NCBI GenBank assembly: GCA_003248395.1
Contig: QFNA01000037.1
Coordinates: 1-34,845 of the forward strand
Direction of reading: 5' to 3'
Source: Citromicrobium sp.
Lineage (GTDB): Bacteria > Pseudomonadota > Alphaproteobacteria > Sphingomonadales > Sphingomonadaceae
DNA: 34,845 nucleotides
The notes beneath the pieces were generated by a model. The model had not been told where the DNA came from and did not search any database. It saw only the letters and a program-made list of their open reading frames with translations. Shown one piece after another: positions 7,349-15,833 of the stretch (positions within the stretch are counted from its first letter, which is position 1; every line of letters starts with the position of its first letter). The position numbers and the translations under genes were made by a program.

Positions 7349-7860
7349 TGAGCGAACGCATCGGAATCTATCCCGGCACATTCGATCCGATCACACTGGG
7401 CCATGCCGATATTATCCGACGCGGCAGCAAGCTAGTCGACAGGTTGATCGTCGGCGTGACGACCAATCCCTCGAAAAATCCGATGTTCGAGACCGAAGAG
7501 CGCTTCGCCATGGTTGAACGCGAGATCGAGGAGATGGGCCTCGATAATGTGGAGGTCGTCGGCTTCAACGCCCTGCTCGTAAAGTTCGCCCACAAGATGG
7601 GGGCCAGCGTCCTGATCCGCGGCCTAAGGGCGGTCGCCGACTTCGAATACGAATATCAGATGGCCGGCATGAATCAGCAGCTCGACGACGACATTGAAAC
7701 GGTGTTTCTGATGGCCGACGTGTCATTGCAGCCGATCGCCTCGCGCCTGGTCAAGGAAATTGCTCTCTTTGGCGGCGATATTGCCCCGTTCGTGAGCGCA
7801 GCCGTTCGCAACGACGTCAATGCGCGGGTCGAGAAAAACGGTCGGCTGGGCGATTATTGA
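7348..7860 (+). CDS. coaD: Phosphopantetheine adenylyltransferase
   Basis: CoaD transfers AMP from ATP to 4'-phosphopantetheine, the fourth step of coenzyme A synthesis. The 170-residue sequence begins IGIYPGTFDPITLGH, where Thr-x-Gly-His (His19) is the nucleotidyltransferase motif. VLIRGLRAVADFEYE and the C-terminal IASRLVKEIA complete the active site. It starts in the TGATG overlap with ispA. A 76-bp gap follows before the cyclophilin gene. In many alphaproteobacteria coaD is followed by a peptidylprolyl isomerase and queA, as here. Confidence 0.97.
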   Translation: MSERIGIYPGTFDPITLGHADIIRRGSKLVDRLIVGVTTNPSKNPMFETEERFAMVEREIEEMGLDNVEVVGFNALLVKFAHKMGASVLIRGLRAVADFEYEYQMAGMNQQLDDDIETVFLMADVSLQPIASRLVKEIALFGGDIAPFVSAAVRNDVNARVEKNGRLGDY

Positions 7861-7936
7861 GACCCGACAGCTATTCATTGAACCGACAGTGCAGCGGGGC
7901 TAGGGCGACCGACAAACTGGAAGATCTGACGGAAAA

Positions 7937-8668
7937 ATGATGTTCAAGACAACGACTGTGCTGACACTGGCGGCTTTCGCCATGACGATGACAACGAGCG
8001 CAAACGCGCAAGAGGCGGAAACCAGCGCCATCGATGCGGCACAGGAAGAAATGGCAAGTCAGAGCGAGGCCGTCGATGCGACGCCGACGCAGAAGACTTA
8101 CGATCTGATCAATTACGATCTCTCCCACGATCCGGAGAATATCCTGTTGCTCGACCTTTCGAACGGGCAGCGCGTCGCGATCCGTCTGATGCCGAGTTGG
8201 GCACCCGGCCATGTCGAGCGTATCAAGACCCTGACCAGGCAGGGTTTCTACAACGGCGTCATTTTCCATCGCGTGATCGACGGGTTCATGGCGCAGACGG
8301 GCGATCCGACCGGGTCCGGACAAGGAGGCTCTCCGCTTCCCGATCTGGCCGCAGAGTTCAACCCGATGCCGCATGTGCGCGGGACGGTGTCCATGGCGCG
8401 TGCGCAAGCTGAAGACAGTGCCAACAGCCAGTTCTTTATCGTATTCTATCCACGCTTCAGCCTCGACAGGCGCTACACGAATTTCGGCCGCGTCATATCC
8501 AATATGGCGGGCGTCGATGCGATCGAGCGTGGCGAGCCGCCGCAGGCACCGACCATGATTTTGCAAGCTTCGATCGCTGCCGACAATCGCCCCGTCCCAA
8601 CGGCGCCCGCCATTATGACGGAGCCCGAAGTGAGTGCCGACGATCTGAGCGCACCGATACAGCAATAG
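7937..8668 (+). CDS. Exported peptidylprolyl isomerase (cyclophilin type)
   Basis: This 243-residue protein starts with a signal peptide (MMFKTTTVLTLAAFAMTMTT, predicted cut after ANA near residue 24), so it should act in the periplasm. After a short linker the cyclophilin domain covers about residues 60-215. GFYNGVIFHRVIDGFMAQTG contains the catalytic Arg and Phe pair, and GTGSG-like GSGQGGSPLPDL, RGTVSMARA and SANSQFFI follow. It catalyses proline cis-trans isomerisation and probably assists folding of exported proteins. The tail after about 215 is proline-rich and low in complexity. Neighbours are coaD and queA. Confidence 0.93.
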   Translation: MMFKTTTVLTLAAFAMTMTTSANAQEAETSAIDAAQEEMASQSEAVDATPTQKTYDLINYDLSHDPENILLLDLSNGQRVAIRLMPSWAPGHVERIKTLTRQGFYNGVIFHRVIDGFMAQTGDPTGSGQGGSPLPDLAAEFNPMPHVRGTVSMARAQAEDSANSQFFIVFYPRFSLDRRYTNFGRVISNMAGVDAIERGEPPQAPTMILQASIAADNRPVPTAPAIMTEPEVSADDLSAPIQQ

Positions 8669-8706
8669 CTTCACATCCTGCCGCGTGACGCTTAAGCCGC
8701 GCGGCG

Positions 8707-9738
8707 ATGCGCGTTGACCTCTTCGATTTCGAACTTCCACCCGAACTCATCGCACTGAGGCCGGTGCGTCCGCGCGATTCTGCGCAGATGCTGGTCGCTA
8801 GCGGAAATGCGGATTTGCAGGATTGTGCGGTTCGCGATCTGCCGACTTTGCTGCGCGCGGGCGATGTGCTGGTTTTCAATGACACGCGTGTGATTCCGGC
8901 ACAATTGGAAGGCCGGCGCGGAGAAGCAAGGATTGGAGCAACGCTCCTCAAGCGAGTCGATCTGCGCCGCTGGCAGGCATTCATTCGCAACGCAAAGCGC
9001 GTGCGTTCCGGTGATACGATCACGTTCGACCATGGCGTGAACGCTGTTGCCGAACGTAGGCTCGACGACGGAAGTTACCTGCTCCGTTTCGATGGAGACG
9101 AGCCCGTCGAGGTTCTGCTCGAACGGGCGGGGCGAATGCCCTTACCACCGTACATTGCGGGAAAGCGTCCGACCGACGAGCGCGATCAGGTCGATTACCA
9201 GACGATGTTCGCGAACGAGGACGGGGCAGTCGCGGCGCCAACGGCTGCATTGCATTTCACCCCGGAATTGATGGCCGCACTCGACGATGCAGGGATCGGC
9301 CGCGAAATCCTGACGCTTCATGTCGGCGCAGGAACATTTCTCCCGGTCAAGGTCGACGACACGCAGGACCACGTCATGCACGCGGAATGGGGCCGAGTTG
9401 AAGCGAAGGTGGCGGAACGCCTCAATGAGGCCAGAGCCGCTGGCGGACGAATCATCGCAGTCGGAACGACAAGCCTGCGACTGCTGGAAAGTGCCACGGA
9501 AGATGACGGCATCATCAGGCCGTTTTCGGGCGACACCGATATCTTCATCACGCCAGGCTATGTTTTTCGCGCAATCGACGGCTTGATGACGAACTTCCAT
9601 TTGCCGAAATCGACCCTGTTCATGCTAGTCAGTGCCTTGATGGGGCGCGAACGCATGCAGGCGGTTTATGGACATGCGATTGCGCAGGGCTATCGATTCT
9701 ACAGCTATGGCGATTCCAGCCTGCTCATTCCTGATTGA
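8707..9738 (+). CDS. queA: S-adenosylmethionine:tRNA ribosyltransferase-isomerase
   Basis: QueA moves the ribosyl part of S-adenosylmethionine onto preQ1 in tRNA to form epoxyqueuosine. It acts after Tgt, which is encoded at 12445-13578. The 343-residue sequence has the family hallmarks: LPPELIALRPVRPRDSAQML near the start, VLVFNDTRVIPAQLEG (about 54-69), MPLPPYI, DYQTMFA, GAVAAPTAALHFT and LHVGAGTFLPVK. NFHLPKSTLFMLVSALMG and YRFYSYGDSSLL lie near the end. The ATG at 8707 has no Shine-Dalgarno sequence; TTAAGC plus a GC-rich stretch lies directly upstream, so a leaderless message is possible. Unlike in many relatives, tgt does not follow directly. Confidence 0.97.
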   Translation: MRVDLFDFELPPELIALRPVRPRDSAQMLVASGNADLQDCAVRDLPTLLRAGDVLVFNDTRVIPAQLEGRRGEARIGATLLKRVDLRRWQAFIRNAKRVRSGDTITFDHGVNAVAERRLDDGSYLLRFDGDEPVEVLLERAGRMPLPPYIAGKRPTDERDQVDYQTMFANEDGAVAAPTAALHFTPELMAALDDAGIGREILTLHVGAGTFLPVKVDDTQDHVMHAEWGRVEAKVAERLNEARAAGGRIIAVGTTSLRLLESATEDDGIIRPFSGDTDIFITPGYVFRAIDGLMTNFHLPKSTLFMLVSALMGRERMQAVYGHAIAQGYRFYSYGDSSLLIPD

Positions 9739-9815
9739 AGGTTGCACGGAGCCATGCTCGTGAACATAAACGCTTGAGGCCGCCGTCGGCCAGGCATTGG
9801 AAGATAGATCGGAAT

Positions 9816-10751
9816 ATGGATCCAATCCTCGAAATTTCGGGTCTGACCAAGGTATATCCGGGCGGGTTGAAGGCACTCGATGACGTCGATCTGACAATCA
9901 AGCGGGGCGAGATATTCGCGTTACTCGGGCCGAATGGCGCAGGTAAGACCACGCTCATCGGTGCCGTTTGCGGACTCGTTCGACCGAGTGGAGGCGTAAT
10001 CCGCGCGTTCGGTCATGATCTGGCAACCGGTTGGCGACAGGCGCGCGCGCGCATCGGCCTTGTCCCGCAGGAACTTGCCACAGACATGTTCGAACCTGTG
10101 AGCCGTGCCGTCAGCTACTCGCGCGGGCTGTTCGGCCTCGCACCGGACCCGGCGAGAATCGAGGAAATTCTGCGTAGCCTCAGCCTTTGGGACAAGCGCG
10201 ACGATCGTATCATGGCGCTTTCGGGCGGCATGAAGCGGCGTGTCCTCATTGCAAAAGCTCTCGCTCATGAGCCCGATCTGCTGTTTCTCGACGAGCCGAC
10301 TGCCGGTGTTGACGTCGAACTGCGCAAGGGGATGTGGTCGATTATCGACCAGATGCGCGCGAAGGGCGTCACAATCATTCTTACAACGCATTACATCGAA
10401 GAAGCAGAGGAGATGGCCGATCGTGTCGGCATCATCCGCAACGGGCAGATCATTGCCGTGGATGAGAAGGACGCGATGATGGCCCAACTCGGTCGAACCG
10501 AAGCGCATATCGCACTGGCCGAGCCCATGGCGGCGTTGCCGGCTGCCATTGCCGATTTTCCCGTCGAACTGGAGGAGGGCGGAATGTCGCTGTGCTATCG
10601 CGGCGGGGACGGCACCGGCAAGGGCAAGGCGGAGGTGGCTGAACTGACCAAGGCGCTGACTCGAGCAGGCATCGATTTCGTCGGCATTGAAACGCGCGAA
10701 AGCAGTCTGGAGGATATATTCGTTTCCCTGCTCGGAGAAGAAGCCCGATGA
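9816..10751 (+). CDS. ABC transporter ATP-binding subunit (YadG-like)
   Basis: This 311-residue ATPase energises an ABC-2 type exporter together with the next gene. Walker A is GPNGAGKTT (38-46), the ABC signature is LSGGMK (135-140), Walker B is LLFLDE (155-160), and the switch histidine lies in TTHYIEEAEEMADR. A C-terminal extension after about 215 ends in SSLEDIFVSLLG, as in the YadG and multidrug or polysaccharide ABC-2 group. The ATG at 9816 gives MDPILEISGLTKVYPGG, the usual beginning. A longer version from a TTG at 9735 has no support. The stop overlaps the permease start (ATGA). The substrate cannot be told from the sequence. Confidence 0.93.
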   Translation: MDPILEISGLTKVYPGGLKALDDVDLTIKRGEIFALLGPNGAGKTTLIGAVCGLVRPSGGVIRAFGHDLATGWRQARARIGLVPQELATDMFEPVSRAVSYSRGLFGLAPDPARIEEILRSLSLWDKRDDRIMALSGGMKRRVLIAKALAHEPDLLFLDEPTAGVDVELRKGMWSIIDQMRAKGVTIILTTHYIEEAEEMADRVGIIRNGQIIAVDEKDAMMAQLGRTEAHIALAEPMAALPAAIADFPVELEEGGMSLCYRGGDGTGKGKAEVAELTKALTRAGIDFVGIETRESSLEDIFVSLLGEEAR

Positions 10752-11512
10752 TCGCCTGGCGCTCCACCTGGTCTATCTACACGCGCGAACTGGTGCGCTT
10801 TCTGCGCACGGCATTCCAGTCAGTGCTCGCGCCGGTGTTGACGACCTCGCTTTACTTCATTGTCTTTGGCGCAGCGATCGGTGGGCAGATGCCCGATCTG
10901 GGCGGTGTCGATTACGCTGCGTTTATCATTCCGGGTCTGCTGATGCTCACGCTGCTCGGAGAGACAACGAGCAATTCGAGCTTCGGCATTTACATGCCGC
11001 GCTTTACCGGGACGATCTATGAGCTACTCAGCGCGCCGGTTGGGGTGGCGGAGACACTGATCGGCTTTGTCGGTGCAGCGGCCACAAAAAGCCTCATTCT
11101 CGCTGCCATAATCCTGCTGACGGCGAGGCTGTTCGTCGATTACTCGATCGCGCACCCGTTCTTGGCTTTCCTCTATATCATCCTCGTTGCGTCGGCTTTC
11201 AGTCTTTTCGGGTTTATCCTCGGCATCTGGGCGGACAATTTCGAAAAGCTCGGCATCATTCCCATGCTTTTCCTGACACCACTGACCTTCCTTGGCGGCA
11301 CATTCTATTCGATCGAGATGCTGCCCGAGCCATGGGATACGCTCGCGCTTGCCAACCCAATCGTCTATCTTGTGAGCGGCCTGCGGTGGACCTTTTACGG
11401 CAGCAGCGATGTCGATATCGGGATCAGCTTTGGCATAACCCTGGCATTCCTGGCGGTTTGCGTCGGAATTATTGCCTTCATCTTCAAGACAGGTTGGCGG
11501 CTGCGCGCCTGA
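10748..11512 (+). CDS. ABC-2 type transporter permease (YadH-like)
   Basis: This 254-residue inner-membrane protein has about six hydrophobic segments and the ABC-2 permease pattern. An amphipathic start carries YTRELVRFLRT, and the motif IYELLSAPV lies near residue 95. FLTPLTFLGGTFYSIEMLPEPW and ANPIVYLVSGLRWTFYG lie near the end. It pairs with the ATPase just upstream (4-bp ATGA overlap) to form an exporter. The pair stands between queA and tgt, so it may simply share their transcript. The exported substrate is unknown. Confidence 0.92.
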   Translation: MIAWRSTWSIYTRELVRFLRTAFQSVLAPVLTTSLYFIVFGAAIGGQMPDLGGVDYAAFIIPGLLMLTLLGETTSNSSFGIYMPRFTGTIYELLSAPVGVAETLIGFVGAAATKSLILAAIILLTARLFVDYSIAHPFLAFLYIILVASAFSLFGFILGIWADNFEKLGIIPMLFLTPLTFLGGTFYSIEMLPEPWDTLALANPIVYLVSGLRWTFYGSSDVDIGISFGITLAFLAVCVGIIAFIFKTGWRLRA

Positions 11513-11574
11513 ATACGAAACCCGTTGGTCGATCCAGGGTGGCGAGCGACGCACGACCGCGTTAATCCGCCCGC

Positions 11575-12442
11575 ATGTTTGTGAAGACCGCTCTACGTGT
11601 ATTCGTTCTTGGCTCATTGGTACTTGCCGTCCCGGCCCAGGCCGAATTGCCTGAGGCAGCCCGCCAGATGATCGACACGGCCATGGCGACCGGCGACAAG
11701 GCAAAGATCGCCGCCGTGCTCGATATTGCGAAGAAGACCTGGCCCGACGACGCCGAACAGATCGCGGCGATCGAGAAGGACTGGAAGAAGGCAACAACCG
11801 AGCAGGCCGCGCTCGCCGCAAAGAAGCAGCAAGAGGAAATCCGCAATGCGGGACTCTTCGAACGCTGGACGGGCGAGGGGCAATTGGGTGGATTTCATTC
11901 GAGCGGGAATACGAATAGCACCGGGGTAACCGCCGGTCTCAGCCTGACAAGACAAGGCATCGACTGGTCCCACCGGCTCAAGGGGCGGTTCGATTACCAA
12001 CGCCAGAGTGGCGTGACGAGCCGCGAGCAGTACTTCGCTTCCTACGAACCGCGTTGGCAATTTCGCGATGATATTTTCGCCTACGGACTGGCGCAGTTTG
12101 ATCGCGACAGGTTCCAGGGCATCGATGGACGCTACGCCGTATCCGGAGGTCTGGGTTACAAGGTCGTCGACCGCGACGGCCTCAGCCTGTCGCTCAAAGC
12201 GGGGCCGGCCTATCGTGTTACCGAGTACACCGATGGGCGCACGGAAAGCCGTATCGCCGCCTTGGCCGGTCTGGATTTCGACTGGCGCAACCACGCTCAA
12301 TCTCGTCACGGGTCTCGACTTCAAGGTAACCGACGCCCTGCGCGCGCGCATGAGCTACGAACTCGATTACGACAGCAATCCAGCGGTGGGCAAGGTTTCG
12401 ACCGACACGGCGACCCGCGCTTCGATCGTGTACGGATTCTGA
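11575..12442 (+). pseudogene. DUF481 outer-membrane beta-barrel protein, frame broken by a deletion
   Basis: The gene encodes a YdiY-like DUF481 protein: a signal peptide (cut after QA, about residue 22), a helical region to about residue 95, and then beta-barrel strands such as FERWTGEGQLGGFHSSGNT and GRYAVSGGLGYKVVDRDG. The frame is intact until LDFDWR near 12288. The family's C-terminal strands (TTLNLVTGLDFKVTDALRA to ASIVYGF) then continue in the +1 frame and end at 12442. Relatives, as I recall them, carry about 20-35 more residues between these points, so loss of a block not divisible by three explains this better than one extra base. Read without correction, the first frame runs into tgt and gives a false 667-residue fusion. 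The function of the intact family is unknown beyond its outer-membrane location. Confidence 0.85.
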
Positions 12443-12444
12443 CC

Positions 12445-13578
12445 TTGGGCGAACGCTTTTCGTTCAAGATTGATTCGCGCGATGGTGCGGCGCGCACCGG
12501 GCGCATTGCGATGCTGCGCGGAGAGATACGCACGCCAGCGTTCATGCCGGTGGGTACCGCTGCTACCGTCAAGGCCATGAAGCCCGAAACGGTGCGGAAG
12601 ACCGGTGCCGATATCATTCTTGGCAATACCTACCACCTGATGCTGCGTCCGGGTGCGCAGCGCCTGTCCAGGCTTGGCGGTTTGCACGAGTTCATGAACT
12701 GGGACCGGCCTATCCTGACCGATAGCGGCGGCTATCAGGTCATGAGCCTGTCCGACCTCAGGAAACTGTCCGAGGAAGGCGTGGAGTTCCGCAGCCACAT
12801 CGACGGGTCCAAACACATGCTCACGCCCGAACGGAGCATGGAAATTCAGCGACTAATCGGCAGCGATATCGTCATGGCATTCGATGAATGCCCCCGCGCT
12901 GACCGGCCGCGCGACGAGATTGCCGCGAGCATGGAAATGTCGATGCGCTGGGCGCAACGAAGCCGCGATGCCTTCGACGGCGGTGGGCAGCACGCCGAAC
13001 GCGCCGCCCTGTTCGGCATCCAGCAGGGTGCACTCGACGAAGAGTTGCGTCGCATCAGCGCGGACAGGCTGACCGACATCGGCTTCGATGGCTACGCAAT
13101 CGGCGGGCTCGCCGTGGGCGAGGGACAGGAGGCGATGTTCGCCACGCTCGACTTTGCGCCCGGCCAACTTCCCGACGATCGCCCGCGCTACCTGATGGGC
13201 GTGGGAAAGCCCGACGATCTCGTCGGCGCAGTCGAGCGCGGCGTGGACATGTTCGATTGTGTCTTGCCCAGCCGTTCGGGTCGCAATGGCCAGGCATTTA
13301 CCTCGAACGGGCCGATCAATCTGCGCAACGCGCGCTTTGCCGAAGAGACCGGGCCGCTGGACGAAAGCTGCGCCTGCGAGACCTGCGCCACCTATTCGCG
13401 GGCCTACCTCCACCATCTGGTGAAGTCGCAGGAAATCCTCGGCGCCATGCTGATGACCGAGCATAACATCGCGTTCTACCAGCAGCTCATGCAGGCCATG
13501 CGCGAAGCAATCGCCGCGCATCGCTTCGCCGATTTCGCCAACACCTTTCGAAGCACTTATCGGGCCGGATCCAGCTAG
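12445..13578 (+). CDS. tgt: tRNA-guanine transglycosylase
   Basis: Tgt exchanges guanine 34 for preQ1 in tRNAs with GUN anticodons, the step before QueA. The 377-residue product has RTPAFMPVGTAATVKAM (about 26-42), ADIILGNTYHLMLRPG, ILTDSGGYQVMSL with the active-site Asp, GLAVGEGQEAM and FDCVLPSRSGRNGQAF with the nucleophilic Asp. The zinc site is CACETC followed by the His pair in YLHHL. No ATG lies near; a TTG at 12445, two bases after the DUF481 stop, gives MGERFSFKIDSRDG and the expected length, with a weak CGGA upstream. Because DUF481 and Tgt share a frame only through the DUF481 defect, an automatic annotation could fuse them. It is followed by the M50-like gene after 9 bases. Confidence 0.94.
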   Translation: MGERFSFKIDSRDGAARTGRIAMLRGEIRTPAFMPVGTAATVKAMKPETVRKTGADIILGNTYHLMLRPGAQRLSRLGGLHEFMNWDRPILTDSGGYQVMSLSDLRKLSEEGVEFRSHIDGSKHMLTPERSMEIQRLIGSDIVMAFDECPRADRPRDEIAASMEMSMRWAQRSRDAFDGGGQHAERAALFGIQQGALDEELRRISADRLTDIGFDGYAIGGLAVGEGQEAMFATLDFAPGQLPDDRPRYLMGVGKPDDLVGAVERGVDMFDCVLPSRSGRNGQAFTSNGPINLRNARFAEETGPLDESCACETCATYSRAYLHHLVKSQEILGAMLMTEHNIAFYQQLMQAMREAIAAHRFADFANTFRSTYRAGSS

Positions 13579-13587
13579 CGCTTCTGA

Positions 13588-14349
13588 ATGAGCCTTGATC
13601 GCAAACCGACGCGAAAGCCGCCGAAGCCGGCCCAGTGGGCGCTTCCGACTGCCATGTCGCGGCGGCGTCAGGAAAGTTATCTCGCCCTCATCGCCTTGGT
13701 CACGGTGGCACTCTGGCAGATCGAGCTGGGTCGGTTGATCCTGTATCCTTTCACCCTTCTAGCGACGTGGTTTCATGAAATGGGACACGGGCTGGCATCG
13801 ATGGCCCTTGGCGCGCGCTTCGAGGAACTGGTCATTTATGCCAATGGTTCGGGTTACGCGCTTTCGTCGTGGCCAACGGGAAGTTCGGGATTTTCGCATG
13901 CGCTCACCGCGGCCGCGGGATTGCTCGGCCCAGTCGCTGCCGGATCGATAATGATCATCGCGTCGAGGTCGGGCAAATGGCGCGTCATCGCTCTGCACGC
14001 GCTCGCTGCCCTGCTCGTGATCTCTCTACTTTTCTGGGTTCGCTCGATGGCCGGATGGTTCGTGCTGTCTGCATTCGCACTGGCAGCGTTTCTGATCGGG
14101 CAATCGCGAAAGCCCAGGTTGCAGCGCTTCGCTATCGAGTTGCTAGGCGTTCAGGCCAGCATCAGCCTGTGGCGCGACCTGGGCTATCTTTTTTCCGACG
14201 GAGCCATCGTTGGCGGCCAATCCTCGAGGTCGGATACCGGCGCGATCGCGGATGTTTTGTTCCTCCCATACTGGCTCTGGGGAGCCGTGATTACAGCCAC
14301 GGGCGCGCTGATGCTTGTCGCGTCCTTGCGCTTTGCCAGCAAGCGATAG
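13588..14349 (+). CDS. M50B-like membrane metalloprotease homologue
   Basis: This 253-residue protein has several hydrophobic segments and an HEMGH motif (63-67), the zinc-binding signature of the peptidase M50 superfamily. ATWFHEMGHGLASMALGARFE is typical of the M50B-like group (PF13398 type). About five membrane segments follow. Family members are membrane-embedded and some cleave membrane substrates, but the substrate and activity of this subgroup are unknown. The gene starts 9 bases after tgt and probably shares its transcript. A bidirectional-looking hairpin (14374-14401) lies downstream. Confidence 0.85.
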   Translation: MSLDRKPTRKPPKPAQWALPTAMSRRRQESYLALIALVTVALWQIELGRLILYPFTLLATWFHEMGHGLASMALGARFEELVIYANGSGYALSSWPTGSSGFSHALTAAAGLLGPVAAGSIMIIASRSGKWRVIALHALAALLVISLLFWVRSMAGWFVLSAFALAAFLIGQSRKPRLQRFAIELLGVQASISLWRDLGYLFSDGAIVGGQSSRSDTGAIADVLFLPYWLWGAVITATGALMLVASLRFASKR

Positions 14350-14373
14350 TGTGTGGCCGGGGTCGCGAATCGA

Positions 14374-14401
14374 AAAGGGCGGCCCGACCGGACCGCCCTT
14401 T
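14374..14401 (-). terminator. Intrinsic terminator downstream of rpsD (possibly bidirectional)
   Basis: A 9-bp stem (AAAGGGCGG at 14374-14382 with CCGCCCTTT at 14393-14401) encloses a 10-base loop. On the minus strand the 3' arm ends in TTTT, as expected after rpsD. On the plus strand only TTT follows, but it could also end transcription of the M50-like gene. Confidence 0.75.
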
Positions 14402-14422
14402 GCAAGAACCTGTTTCCTTACC

Positions 14423-15037
14423 TTAGCGCGAGTAGAACTCGACCACCAGGTTCGGCTCCATCGTGACCGGATAGGGCACTTCGTCGAGCTTCGGCACGCG
14501 GGTGAATGTCACCTTGTCATTGCCGTCGGGTGCGACGTAATCGGGGATTTCACGCTCCGGCAGGCTCTGGGCTTCGATGACCAGCGCCATGTCCTTGGCC
14601 TTGTTGCCCAGCGACACGACATCGCCGACCTTGACCCGCGCCGAGGCGACATTGGTCTTCACCCCATTCAGAGCGATATGACCGTGGCTCACGATCTGCC
14701 GCGCAGCAAAGATGGTCGGGGCGAATTTGGCGCGATAGACGACCATGTCGAGACGCTGTTCGAGAAGGCCGATCAGGTTCTGACCGGTATCGCCCTTCAT
14801 GCGGGACGCTTCCTGATAGGTGCGCTTGAACTGCTTCTCGGTCACGTCGCCGTAATAGCCCTTCAGCTTCTGCTTGGCGCGCAGCTGCAGACCGAAGTCC
14901 GACATCTTGCCCTTGCGGCGCTGACCATGCTGGCCGGGACCGTAGGAACGCTTGTTAACGGGCGAATTCGGGCGACCCCAGATGTTTTCGCCCATCCGGC
15001 GGTCGAGTTTATACTTGGCGCTCTTGCGCTTCGACAT
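14423..15037 (-). CDS. rpsD: 30S ribosomal protein S4
   Basis: S4 is a primary 16S rRNA-binding protein that helps start assembly of the small subunit and lines the mRNA entry channel. The 204-residue sequence starts MSKRKSAKYKLDRR and has the N-terminal S4 region with GPGQHGQRRKGK. The S4 RNA-binding domain (about 94-160) includes LEQRLDMVVYRAKFA and IVSHGHIALNG. The ATG at 15037 has a clear AAGGAAG upstream. A good promoter with its -35 over the trpF stop codon leaves a leader of about 120 bases. The gene stands alone rather than in the alpha ribosomal operon, which is usual in alphaproteobacteria. Confidence 0.98.
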   Translation of the reverse strand: MSKRKSAKYKLDRRMGENIWGRPNSPVNKRSYGPGQHGQRRKGKMSDFGLQLRAKQKLKGYYGDVTEKQFKRTYQEASRMKGDTGQNLIGLLEQRLDMVVYRAKFAPTIFAARQIVSHGHIALNGVKTNVASARVKVGDVVSLGNKAKDMALVIEAQSLPEREIPDYVAPDGNDKVTFTRVPKLDEVPYPVTMEPNLVVEFYSR

Positions 15038-15164
15038 GAGAACTTCCTTCGATTTGCTGAGCCACCCCACTGGCGGCCATTCAACCCGGCATCGCACCAC
15101 CGAAACCAGAGCTTCGATGCGGCCACCGCTTCACCGGGGTGCGGGGCCAATTCGCGAAGGCGCG

Positions 15165-15192
15165 CGCATAGCAGCTTTGTTCATGGCGTCAA
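15165..15192 (-). promoter_or_regulatory. rpsD promoter
   Basis: On the minus strand TTGACG (15187-15192) and TATGCG (15165-15170) are separated by 16 bases. The -10 is followed by CGCGCC, a GC-rich discriminator that is also found at the rpsA promoter. The -35 overlaps the trpF stop codon (15189-15191). Confidence 0.7.
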
Positions 15193-15821
15193 GCGTTGCG
15201 CGCCGCCTCGCAGAAGGCCCGGATCTTTCCCGGGTCCTTGATTCCCGGAGAACTCTCCACACCCGAGGCCGTGTCGACCAATGGCGCACCGGTCACGCGA
15301 ATGGCTTCGGCGACATTCGCCGGCGTCAGGCCCCCGGCAAGACCCCAATCGACCTGGTGGTCGTGGTTGGCGAGAAGAGTCCAATCGAAGACTTCGCCAT
15401 TCCCGCCGGGCAGCGCTTTCGCTGGGGCATCGAAGATCAGCCGGTCGACTTTTCCTTGCCATTTCGCCGCATTCTCGAGCGTCTTTGCGCTCCTCAACCC
15501 AACCGCCTTCCAGACTTCGAAGTTTGCAGCTTGCCGTACTTGCGCCACGTAGTCGGGGTGCTCTCGTCCGTGAAACTGCACGACGTCCGGCTGAATGGCC
15601 TGCACCGCGAGCGCAAATGCTTGCGCTTCTAGTTCCACTGTGAGCAGGACGACTTTGCGGTCGCGCGGAACGCGAGCCCTGAGTCGGGCCGCGGCATCAA
15701 GCTCGACATGGCGGGGCGAGGACGCAAAGTGGATAAGGCCGAGATGCGTTGCACCGGCATCGACCGCGGAATCGATCGCCTCTGGCGAGTTCAAGCCGCA
15801 TATCTTTATTTCGATTGGCAT
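15189..15821 (-). CDS. trpF: Phosphoribosylanthranilate isomerase
   Basis: TrpF converts phosphoribosylanthranilate to the carboxyphenylamino-deoxyribulose phosphate in tryptophan synthesis. The 210-residue (beta/alpha)8 protein starts IEIKICGLNSPEAIDSA, where the Cys of KICG is the catalytic base. It has ATHLGLIHFASSPRHV, PDVVQFHGREHPDYV, and the phosphate-binding end LAGGLTPANVAEAIRVTGAPLVD followed by ASGVESSPGIKD. It lies 12 bases after pyrF in the LapA-like-pyrF-trpF operon. In many alphaproteobacteria trpB and trpA come next; here rpsD with its own promoter follows instead. Confidence 0.97.
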   Translation of the reverse strand: MPIEIKICGLNSPEAIDSAVDAGATHLGLIHFASSPRHVELDAAARLRARVPRDRKVVLLTVELEAQAFALAVQAIQPDVVQFHGREHPDYVAQVRQAANFEVWKAVGLRSAKTLENAAKWQGKVDRLIFDAPAKALPGGNGEVFDWTLLANHDHQVDWGLAGGLTPANVAEAIRVTGAPLVDTASGVESSPGIKDPGKIRAFCEAARNA

Positions 15822-15833
15822 TGGCTGGAAACT

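Noticed and set aside
11575..13578. A genuine DUF481-Tgt fusion protein of 667 residues
   Set aside because: The last DUF481 strands are encoded in another frame that stops at 12442, and Tgt is complete from 12445. The fusion arises only from the frame break.
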